From Ichthyophis bannanicus (Eukaryota > Chordata > Amphibia > Gymnophiona > Ichthyophiidae): a DNA stretch of 64,000 bases. The position numbers and the translations under genes were made by a program. The notes beneath the pieces are model-generated. The model did not search any database and had not been told where the DNA came from. It worked only from the letters and a program-made list of their open reading frames with translations. The DNA is taken from contig CM066033.1 in NCBI GenBank assembly GCA_033557465.1, positions 231,076,109 through 231,140,108 on the forward strand. Direction: 5' to 3'. How positions within the stretch are numbered: the first letter of the stretch is position 1; every line of letters starts with the position of its first letter. Below are positions 55,507-64,000 of this stretch, piece after piece.

Positions 55507-58500
55507 AAACATAGAAACAGAAACATGATGACGGAAAAAGACCACATGGCCTATCTAGTCTGTCCTTCCATATCAACAACTACAACAGTCCACTTTTTAC
55601 CTTTAGAGATCCTCTGTGTTGGTCCCATGCTTTTTTGAATTCAGTTACTGTCCTCATCTCTACCACCTCCACTGGGAGACTATTCCACGGATCCACTACT
55701 CTTTCTGTAAAGAAATATTTCCGCATATCACTCCTGAATCTATCTCCCTTCACCCTCATCCCATGTCCCCTCGTAGCAGAACTTGCTTTCAATTGAAAGA
55801 GGCTCTCTCCCTGAACATTTATGCCACGGAGGTATTTAAACATCTCAGTCATATCATCTGTATCCCGCCTTTCCTCTAAGTTGTACATATTAAGATCCTT
55901 AAGTCTGTCCTCACATGCTTTATGATGAAGCCCACTAATCATTTTAGTAGTCACCCTCTGAACCGACTCCATCCTGTTCAATTCCTTTTGAAGGTGTGGT
56001 CTCCAGAATTGCACACTATACTCCAAATGAGGTCACACCAAAGACTTATAGAGAGGCATTATCACCTCCTTTTTTCTGCAAGCCATTCCTCTCCGTATGC
56101 ACCCAAGCATCCTTCTAGCTTTTGCCATCGCCGTTTCTACCTGTTTAGCTACTTTAAGATCATCAGACACAACCATGCCTAGGTCCCTCTCTTCTTTAGT
56201 GGACAAAAGTACTTCACCCCCTATACTGTATTGCTCCCTTGGATTGCTGCAGCCCAAATGCATGACCTTACATTTTTTAACATTAAATCCAGGCTGCCAA
56301 ATTCTAGACCATTCTTCAAACTTAGCTAGATCACTCCTCATGTTATCTACACCTTCCTGGGTGTCTACTCTATTGCAGATTTTGGTATCATCTGCAAAGA
56401 GGCAAACCTTACCCGACAGCCCTTCCGCTATATCACTAACAAAGATGTTAAAAAGAATCGGACCAAGGACAGATCCCTGGGGCACACCACTGGTAACATC
56501 CTTTTCCTCAGAGTGAGCTCCATTTACTTGTACTCTTTGTCGCCTCCCACCCAACCAATTTCTAACCCAAGCAGTAACTTTAGGGTCCATCCCTAGGGTG
56601 CTCAGTTTGTTTATAAGTCGCCTGTAAGGAACAGTGTCAAAGGCTTTACTGCAATCTAAATACACCAGAAATCTCACTATTTTCTCTTTCAGCAGCGTTT
56701 CCAATAATTTACTCACCACCAAAGTTAAACTAACTGGCCTGTAGTTTTCAACCACATCCTTACTTCTGCTTTTGTGTAAAGGCACCACATGAGCATCTCT
56801 CCAGTCCTTTGGCACCACTCCCGACTCCAATGAGGCATTGAAAAGGTCAGTCAGTGGAGCTGCTAGAAGTCGCCTGTGAGGAACAGTGCCAAAGGCTTTA
56901 CTGAAATCTAAATACACCATATCTATAGCTCTCCCTCGGTCCAACTCCCTGGTCACCCAGTCAAAGAAATCAATTAGATTTGTCTGACAAGACCTGCCTC
57001 TGCTGAATCCATGCTGTCTCGGATCCTGTAATCCACTGGAATCCAGAAACCTCACTATTTTCTCTTTCAGCAGCGTTTCCAATAATTTACTCACCACCGA
57101 GGTTAAACTAACCGGCCTGTAGTTTTCAACCACATCCTTACTTCCGCTTTTGTGTAAAGGCACCACATGAGCTTCTCTCCAGTCCTTTGGCACCACTCCC
57201 GACTCCAACGAGGCATTGAAAAGGTCAGTCAGTGGAGTTGCTAGAACGTCCCCAAGTTCCCTCAGTATTCTAGGGTGTATCCCATCCGGTCCCATCGCTT
57301 TGTCTACTTTAAGTTGAGCGAGTTTCTCACGAACCCAGTCTTCTGAAAATTGTTCAAGATGTCCCTCGCTTCTGTTCCTATTTGTGGGTGTTTTCTGAGG
57401 TCCTGCTCCTGGTTCTTCATCTGTGAACACAGAACAAAAATATTTGTTAAGCAATTTCGCTTTATCCTTATCAGCTTCTACATATTCCTCCCCTGCACCA
57501 TTGAGTCTGACAATACCACTTTTGCCCTTCCTCTTCTCACTAATATATCTGAAAAATGTCTTATCCCCCCATTTTATTGCATTGGCTATTTCCACCTCCT
57601 TTTGAATCTTTGCCTTCTTGACTACTTTGCTAGCTTCTCTAAGTTTTTCCAAATACAGATTCCTGTCTTCCTCTCTCTGTGATCTCTTGAATTTCATGAA
57701 GGCCTCCCTCTTTTTCTTCACTTTTTCAGCTACTTCCTTCGAAAACCATAGTGGTCTCCTTTTCCTTTTGCCTTTATTTACCATTTTAACAAAAAGGTTG
57801 GTTGCCCTTAAAATATCCCCTTTCAGTTTTGCCCACTGTTTTTCTACATCCCCCAGCTGTTCCCATCCCACTAACGACTCCCTGAGGTATTGGCCCATCT
57901 TCGCAAAGTTAGTCTTCCTAAAGTCTAAGATCCTCACCTTGGAATGGATTCTATCAGCCCTAGTCCTAATACTGAACCACACCATCTGGTGATCACTGGA
58001 TGCAAAATGATCTCCCACTACAACATCAGAAACACTTTCACCATTGGTAAGCACCAAGTCCAGTATGGCCCCTTCACATGTGGGGTCTGTTACCAATTGC
58101 CTGAATAGTTTTCCCTGTAGAGAATCCAGGATCTCCTTACTTCTAGATGATACTGCAGCAGGAATGTGCCAATCAACATCTGTCATATTGAAATCTCCTA
58201 TCAGTAGCACTTCCCCTTTCCTAGCAATGCTGCACATGTCTTCAATTAACTCTCTGTCCACCTCTTCCTCTTGTGAGGGAGGTCTGTATATCACACCAAT
58301 GCAAATAGATTTCTCATTCCCTCTTTCTAGTTTAACCCACAATGCCTCCTCTCTCCCTTTTAAGCTCTGTAATTCCAAAGCTTTAATAGTAGTTTTTACA
58401 TATAGTGCCACTCCTCCTCCCCTTCTTCCTACCTTGTCCTTTCTGAATAAAGTATAGCCAGGTATAGTTACATCCCAATCATGGTTTTCTGTGAACCATG

Positions 58501-58640
58501 TTTCTGTAACTGCTACTAAATCCAAGTCAGCCACTCCCACCAAAGCTTCAACATCAGGGATCTTATTTCCCATGCTACGGGCATTTATACACACTGCTTT
58601 CCATATGTTACCCCTGTTACCCATTTCCATAATGTATTTA
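55507..58640 (-). mobile_element. CR1 LINE (inner), almost intact from the endonuclease on
   Basis: The 3' end on minus is the octamer-type catgtttctgtttctatg at 55507-55530. The 5' end lies just before the endonuclease domain, so ORF1 and the 5' UTR are missing. It is the youngest layer of this nest. Confidence 0.9.
55580..58640 (-). pseudogene. CR1 endonuclease-RT with in-frame internal duplication
   Basis: The open frame (58678-56033) starts in flanking L2 sequence; CR1 coding begins near 58620. Endonuclease: INARSMGNK, VTETWFTENHDW, RRGGGVALYVK, LIGDFNMTDVDWH, SSDHQMVWF. RT: KAMGPDGIHPRILREL, YRPVSLTSVVSKLLE, HGFSRGRSCQTNLI, YLDFSKAFGTVPHRR; then a second LAAPLTDLFNASLESG...VRFL block and a second YLDCSKAFDTVPYRR, followed by SGVPQGSVLGP and FADDTKIC (intact). 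The repeat adds about 80 residues before palm B. A TGA at 56033-56035 (CGA in relatives) cuts the last 150 residues, which continue in frame to 55580. Confidence 0.9.
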
Positions 58641-59136
58641 ATGTATTGGCTCCCTATCCATTTCCGCATCCAGTTCAAACTTCTCCTGCTGACCTATAAA
58701 TGCATTCACTCTGCATCTCCTCACTACCTTTCTTCTCTTATCTCTTATTACACCCCCCTCGGGAACTTCGCTCTTCTGGCAAACTGCTTCTATCTTTGTA
58801 CTTCTCTTCTATTGCTAACTTCAAACTTCCCTCCTTTCATCTTGCTGCACCTTACGCCTGGAGCAAACTACCTGTTTTTGTACGTCAGGCACTTTCTATG
58901 ACCCTTTTCAAATCCAGGCTGAAAAGTTACCTCTTCGCTGCTGCTTTTGGATCTTGACTCACCTGATCTCCTTGTTTCTTTACCTTTCCCCCTTGTTTTA
59001 TCACTATATACACCTTCTGTGTTGTCTGTCTTGACTAGATTGTAAGCTCTGATGAGCAGGGACTGTCTCTTACATGTCTATGCAGCGCTGCGTACAACTT
59101 GTAGTGCTATACAAATGCTCAGTAGTAGTAGTAGTA

Positions 59137-59700
59137 AACAAGTAGAAAAGGTGACGGCAAAAGCTAGAAGGATGCTTGGGTGCATAGGGAGAGGAATGAC
59201 CAGCAGAAAAAAGGAGGTGTTAGTGCCTCTGTAAAGTCTTTGGTGCGACCTCATTTGGAGTATTGTGTGCAGGTCTGGAGACCACACCTTCAAAAGGATA
59301 TAAACAGGTTGGAGTCGGGATAGAGGGTGGCTATTAAATGGTTAGTGGTCTTTGTTATAAAGCATATGAGGACAGATTTAAGGATCTTAATATGTATACT
59401 TTAGAAGAAAGTCGGGATAGAAGAGATCTAATAGAGATGTTTAAATATCTCCATGGTATAAATGCACAGGATGAGAGCCTCTTTTGATTGAAAGCAAGCT
59501 CTTCTATGAGGGGACATAGGATGAGGGTGAAAGGGAATAGACTCAGGAGTAATATATGGATATATTTCTTTACGGAAAGAGTGGTAGATGCATGGAATAG
59601 TCTCCCAGTGGAGGTAGTAGTCATGAGGACAGTATCCAAATTCAAAAAAGCATGGGACAACCACAGAGGATCTCTAAGGGAAAAGAGGGGATTATTGTAG
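59137..59700 (+). pseudogene. CR1 RT C-terminus (outer copy)
   Basis: KARRMLGCIGRGMTSRKKEVLVPL is followed by a stop at 59232-59234; further C-terminal blocks in other frames include MRVKGNRLRSNIWIYFFTERVVDAWNSLPVEV in pieces (59520-59610) and FKKAWDNHRGSLREKRGLL (59645-59700), with a stop at 59698-59700. Confidence 0.82.
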
Positions 59701-59765
59701 CAGTCGATATGGAAGGGCAGACTAGATAGGCCATGTGGTCTTTTTGCCATCATGTTTCTATGTTT

Positions 59766-60335
59766 CTATGTGAATTTACATCTGAGAGTGTTTTGAAATT
59801 TATTGATTGTGATGCGAGGTAGGCTGGCTTCGAAGAACGGCTGAATAAGGTCGAAAATGCTTTAGTATTGCTGAAATCTGCAGCCGCTACCTCTATTAGA
59901 GAGAACATTACCAACTTGTTTGCAAATTTGTCATATGTAACCTGTTCGATATAAACTAGTTTACTGTTCATATGTTATATATAAACCCTGTTCAAATGTT
60001 ATATGTAAACCACGTTCATATGTTTTATGTAAACCACACTGATCTGTAATAGCGCGGTATATAAAAAGAAACCAATAAATAAATAAATAAATAAAACATT
60101 ATTGCAACTCAAGCTGGAGCAATACTAGACTAGTTAGGAAGAACATAGTTTTAATATTGATGTGTTGGCACTGTCTCATAACAGCTTTTAGTGGTGTTTT
60201 CTTTCCCGTGATATGGACTTGATATTATTTGTATTGGATTGTAAAAGTATCACCTTTTGCCTTTTAAATTTTCCTATTTGCAGGGTATGTGTTAATAACA
60301 CTGGAAATCAATAAATATAAAATTTAAAAAAGGCT
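59766..60335 (+). mobile_element. Possible L1/Tx1-like ORF1 and 3' UTR piece
   Basis: 59780-59935 encodes a coiled-coil-like stretch (RLNKVENALVLLKSAAATSIREN) reminiscent of L1/Tx1 ORF1, and 60120-60335 ends caataaatataaaatttaaaaaagg like a LINE 3' UTR with A-tail. An L2-like tail (about 59950-60096) is inserted between them. Confidence 0.42.
59950..60096 (+). mobile_element. L2-like LINE 3' tail with 25-bp repeats
   Basis: Three near-identical units of about 25 bp (gttcatatgttatatgtaaacc type) are followed by 'cactgatctgtaatagcgcgg' and aaataaataaataaataaa. Confidence 0.7.
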
Positions 60336-61001
60336 GATTTTACATGTGGATGTCAATATCACATTGAAAATGCACAGGAGAATGGTATCATGAGTGTTTC
60401 AGGGTCTTGGCAAAAGTTTACACATGTTCTCCATTTCATGTAAGCCTAAGATTATCCATGTCCAAATTTATACCTGCTCCCTGACATGAATAGGTATTTA
60501 ACAAGTGCTCCTTTGGTCAAACCTTTACAGGAGGAATTAAGGAGGATATCACCCTTAATATCCCGATGTTTATTTCTCCCTTCCAAACTGAAATGAGGTA
60601 GAGTCCCCTGTAGCTAACTGAGAGCTTCTGCATATCTAGGTATGCAAACGAGCTCAAATTTTTCCCACATGCACATTTGTAAAATAGCACTCCCACTGTC
60701 ATGGATGTCATTCCCTGTGCATGCCTGCACCTCCTTATTCATATTTTAGAAACAACTCTACTTTTAGAAGAGATGTTTCCAAAATACCATCAGAACTGAG
60801 AACGTCCTGACCTCAACATCTCAATTCTGATACATGTATTATCTCAAATGTGCCTTCACAGATCTAGTGAAAGTAGCCTGAGATATTCCACCTGCTATAA
60901 CTCCAGGAGACTGACAAAACCCTGAAGTTAAAAAATAGTAATGAACTCAAGATTTTGACAAAACTAGAGATCACATAACCACTGGGTGTCAAAGGCTTCA
61001 A
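60336..61001. repeat. Old dispersed repeat at 60570-60870, otherwise nothing seen
   Basis: 60570-60870 shares ordered words with 34355-34700 ('ccaaactgaaatgagg', 'cacatgcacattt', 'aataccatcagaactg', 'atctcaattc'). Outside it I see no feature. Confidence 0.55.
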
Positions 61002-61129
61002 GAGGTATTTTTTCAAAGCAGCGATACTGGCCTACGTGCGATATCGGAGCCATGGCCCCATTGAATTCAATGGGACCGCGGCTCTGTTATCGCACAGAGG
61101 CCGCTACCGCTTCTTTGTAAACATACCCC
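61002..61129. mobile_element. 128-bp palindromic MITE
   Basis: The ends are inverted repeats of about 30 bp (gaggtattttttcaaag on the left; reverse of the right gggg-tatgtttacaaag). The centre cccattgaattcaatggg is a perfect palindrome. CAA flanks both sides (60999-61001, 61130-61132). The right terminus matches that of the 4.8-kb element at 29196-33961, so both likely belong to one Harbinger-like superfamily. Confidence 0.82.
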
Positions 61130-61424
61130 CAAGTTTCCCTTCAAAACCTTATACACAAATAGGAGGTAATTCCTTGCACATAAAGGCCTTTTTATTCACG
61201 TAAATTATCCCAGGAGTTACATGTGTAAAAACAAATGTGGTGACAAGAATGTACATACTTTTTAAAATTACATTTTTAATAAACCTAAACTTAACACTCA
61301 TTACAGAAATAGAAAAAGCAGAAAGAAAAAGCAAAAAAAAAAAAAGAGAAAAGCAAAAGACCTTTCAAATCAAACTACTCATTTTAATCAAGCTTACAAC
61401 ATAGGAGAAACCTAATAGACATTG
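61130..61424. other. AT-rich, nothing identified
   Basis: An A-rich run at 61325-61360 may be the tail of an unknown retroelement. No coding signal. Confidence 0.4.
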
Positions 61425-61428
61425 GGAA

Positions 61429-63990
61429 GTGGGGGTGCACTACCAACTGCCTGGCCAGAATGAACAGATGGATGATGAAATGCTAAAAGAAATCAGGGAA
61501 GCTAACAAAAGTTACAACACAGTAATAATGGGTGATTTCAATTACCCCGGTATCGACTGGGTCCGTGTCACAGCAGGACATGCTGGAAAGATCAAATTTC
61601 TAGATGAAATAAATGACTGCTTCTTAGAGCAGCTAGTTCATGAACTGACAAGAGGGGAAGCTATTTTGGACCTAGTCCTTAGTAGAACATAGGATCTGGT
61701 GCAAGAGAAAAGGATGTTGGAGCCACTTGACAATAGTGACCATAGCATAATCACATTTGATTTAATAAATGGAAGTAGGACGGAAAGGAATTCCACAGTA
61801 CTACCTTTCAACTTTCAAAAGGGAGTCTATGATAAAATGAGGAAAACAGTTAAGAAAAAACTAAAAGGAGCAGCTGCAAAGGTTAAAGATTTACATCAAT
61901 CATGGGTTTGTTTAAAAATACTATCTTGGAAGCCCAGACCAGATGTATTCCATATTTTAAGAAAAGTGGAAGGAAGGCCAAAAAAACAGCCAGCATGGTT
62001 TAAAGGTGAGATAAAAGAAGCTGTTATAGCCAAAAAAGCATCTTTCAGGAAATGAAAAAGGAGCCAAATGACAAAAACAGGAAACAATATAAGCACTGAT
62101 TAATGCAAGACATTGATAAAGCAGGCAAAGAGAGAATTCGAAAAGAAGCTTGTCATGGAAGCAAAAATGAATAATAAAAACTTTTTTAAGCACATTCGAG
62201 GCAAAAAACCTGTGAGAGAGTCACTTGGACCATTGGATGATAGAGGGATAAAAAGGGTGCTAAGGGAGTACAAAGACATAGTAGACAGATTGAATGAATT
62301 CTTTGCTTCAGTCTTTACTGAAGAAGATATAGGGAAGTTACCCATGTCTCAAATGATATTTAAAGGTGGTGTATTGGAAGAATTGAAATAAATATTGATA
62401 AACCAGGAAGATGTATTACAACTATTTGATAAACTGAAGAGTAGCAAAACACCTAGCCCGGATGGTATACATCTGAGGGTACTGAAAGAACTTAAATATG
62501 AGACTGCAGGCTTACTATTATTAATCTGTGAACTATCATTAAATTAAACTGTAGTACTAGAAGATTGTAGAATGGCCAGTGTAATGCCCATTTTTAAAAA
62601 GGGTTCCGGGGTGATCTGGAAAACTATAGACCGGTAAGCCTGACATCAGTACTGGGCAAAATGGAAGAAAGCATTATAAAGAATAAAATGACTGAACATG
62701 TAGATGGTCATGGTTTAATGGGAGAAAGCTAACATGGATTTAGCCAAGGAAAATCTTGTCTTACTAATCTGTTATATTTTTTTGAAGGTGTGAACAAACA
62801 GGTAAGCCAAGGTGAGCCAATTGATATATAGGGCCATTCTGAGCCACGAATAGTGGGGATGGACGTCCCAACGGGACGTCCATCCCCGCTATTAGGCCCC
62901 TCTGCCTACCCCGACTAACTTACCCGCACATTGTATGGGGAGTTAGACGGGGGCAGTGCAGGGGTGGAGTTAGGGTAGGCAGTGAGTAGTCTGTGGCCCC
63001 AGATGCAAAGGGCCAATTCCAATGTCTGCCCTGTATGTCTGGGTCCAGCTGCCTGAATGGGGAACTTATTCCACCTCTGAGGTGGAATAGGTTCCCCTAG
63101 ATGGGTGGTTCTGGCAGGCCCGGGGTGCAGCAAAGGTGGGAGGGGGTAGAGGAAATTCCCCACAGCCCGACCGTGGCCTTGGGAGGCCAGATAAGGGGTC
63201 GGGCTTTGGGGAATGAGATTCTTTTCTGGTGCATGGGATAGTGGCTCCTGAATGGAGCTGTGGTGCCATGGCAACAGGACGCCAGGGCGCCGCGGCTCCA
63301 TTCAGGATCCTTGAGTTAGCCAGGTTAGGCCTGTATGTGCAGGCTGACCAGAATTGGTGTCCCGGCCTGCACATAAAGGCCTGGATGCAATTCTGATCCC
63401 GCAGGGCTAGACATGCCCAGTGGGATTAGAATCCTGTCTAACTCTGTGCGTCCGGTTCCGACTGGACGCACAGAAGGCCGAGATGTCCAGGACAGAATCA
63501 GGCCCATAGTGTATCTGGATTTTCAAAAACCTTTGACAAGGTTCCTCATGAGACTCTTGGCCAAATTAAAAAGTCATGGGTTTGGAGGCAGTATAGTATT
63601 GTGGATCAGGAACGAGTTAAAAGAAAGCAGAGAGTAGGTCAAAATGGCCAATTTTCTTAATGGAGAAAGGTGAATAGTGGAGTACCCCAGGGATCTGTGC
63701 TGGGTCTGCTGCTTTTTAACATATTCATAAATGACCTGGAACTAGGAGTAATGAGTGAGGTGATCAAATTTGCAGTTGACTCAAAATTATTCAAAGTTGT
63801 TAAAACACATGAGGATTGTGAAAAATTGCAAGAGGACATTGATAAATTGGAAGACTGAATATCCAAATAGCAGATGGAATTGAATGTGAACAAGTGCAAA
63901 GTTATGCACTTAGGAAAGAACAACCCAAACTATGGTTACACGATGCAGGGTTACACATTAGAAACCACCACCCAGGAAAAGGATTTAGGT
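61429..63990 (+). pseudogene. CR1 endonuclease-RT, decayed
   Basis: Endonuclease part: VIMGDFNYPGIDWV (61520), RGEAILDLVLSRT with a stop at 61690-61692, and LDNSDHSIITFD (61725). Connector: KKQPAWFKGEIKEAVIAKKASFRK then a stop at 62053-62055, IKQAKREFEKKL (62115), NFFKHIRGKKPVRESLGPLDDRG. RT: a SPDGIHLRVLKEL-like block (62455), VYLDFQK (63509) after the DNA element, NSGVPQGSVLGLLLFN (63670), and the catalytic box mutated to FAVDSK (near 63770). At least six stops or shifts. Confidence 0.85.
62831..63505. mobile_element. 675-bp DNA element inserted in CR1
   Basis: The ends are gggccattctg and cagaatcaggccc (imperfect inverted repeats); ATA flanks both sides (62828-62830, 63506-63508) and the CR1 codons join exactly once it is removed. 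Inside are gggacgtcc palindromes (62863-62885) and hairpins with 'tgtgcgtcc' / 'ggacgcaca' (63445-63475). No transposase. The second copy of the family is at 24144-25548. Confidence 0.88.
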
Positions 63991-64000
63991 GCCATCATGG

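Larger units (their letters stand above)
55285..59136 (+). mobile_element. L2 LINE (middle), split by CR1
   Basis: Left piece 55285-55506 encodes LITSSLDYCNVLHAGLPLN and ITPFLKSLH; right piece 58640-59136 continues WLPIHFRIQFKLLLLTYKC. It ends with the L2 3' mark 'gcagcgctgcgtacaac', 'gtagtgctatacaaatg' and agtagtagtagtagta. The coding text carries on across the CR1 without gap. Confidence 0.87.
54541..59765 (+). mobile_element. CR1 LINE (outer), split by L2
   Basis: Pieces at 54541-55284 and 59137-59765. The first begins at the fingers (GMHPRILKELGDVL) and reaches the thumb; the second resumes with KQVEKVTAKARRMLGC and ends in the octamer repeat catgtttctatgtttctatg. The break is filled by an L2 (55285-59136), which itself holds another CR1. 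Confidence 0.88.
61425..64000 (+). mobile_element. CR1 LINE running off the window
   Basis: Same subfamily as 10465-21822 but starting further upstream, inside the endonuclease. It is interrupted at 62831-63505 by a DNA element and is still coding at the last base of the window, so its 3' end lies outside. Confidence 0.88.

Noticed and set aside
57350..58457. Plus-strand frames of 110-137 codons
   Set aside because: Antisense shadows of the inner CR1 endonuclease-RT frame.
1..64000. CRISPR array, operon structure or bacterial genes
   Set aside because: The window is vertebrate-type repeat DNA; tandem repeats found lack spacer-repeat organisation.

Overview
The window looks like intergenic or intronic DNA of a repeat-rich vertebrate. 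CR1 LINEs with octamer 3' ends, L2 LINEs, L1/Tx1-like ORF1 remnants, a Penelope-like element (PLE), a Gmr1-like Ty3/gypsy element, tRNA-derived SINEs with LINE tails, and Harbinger-like MITEs together suggest an amphibian, with a caecilian as my best guess (inference only; a reptile is not excluded). I found no host protein-coding gene, rRNA, functional tRNA or CRISPR array. Almost every long reading frame belongs to a mobile element, and most are broken, often by TGA where related copies read CGA (CpG decay).

Layout. 1-3.66 kb: a 40-bp tandem repeat, a CR1 tail and a worn SINE. 3.66-8.3 kb: an ORF1-only L1/Tx1-like element (minus strand), interrupted by a short LINE derivative with 110-bp 5' monomers and by a 2.2-kb CR1. 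8.3-10.3 kb: an L2 (minus). 10.47-21.82 kb: one CR1 (plus) split first by a complete PLE (11418-14728, 13-bp target duplication) and then by a Gmr1-like LTR element (15840-21728, 4-bp duplication GTAC). 22-28.6 kb: a hammerhead-ribozyme motif, purine-rich DNA, a DNA-transposon copy carrying an L2 fragment, and an L2-like LINE. 29.2-33.96 kb: a 4.8-kb element with GGGGTATGTTTACTAAA ends, a 458-bp tandem duplication and five tRNA-like units. 34-43 kb: old repeats, a decayed BED-finger hAT-like transposase, a SINE and degenerate tandem repeats. 43.8-45.2 kb: a PLE-derived inverted-repeat element with two well-formed hammerhead motifs and a 16-bp target duplication. 45.8-47.9 kb: CR1 and L2 tails and a SINE. 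47.95-53.5 kb: an almost complete L2-like LINE (minus) with 160-bp 5' monomers, split by a 1570-bp solo LTR with duplication AGTT. 53.5-59.8 kb: a fragment of an unassigned non-LTR RT, then a triple nest (CR1 containing L2 containing a nearly intact CR1 whose RT has an in-frame duplication). 59.8-64 kb: L1-like remnants, a 128-bp MITE, and a CR1 split by a 675-bp DNA element and running off the window.

No genes work together as a pathway. What the window offers is a dated stack of insertions with exact junctions, and several structural novelties: reading frames that enter LTRs from their first base, ribozymes in PLE arms, N-terminal coding sequence repeated in inverted PLE arms, and a tRNA-like cluster inside a terminal-inverted-repeat element.
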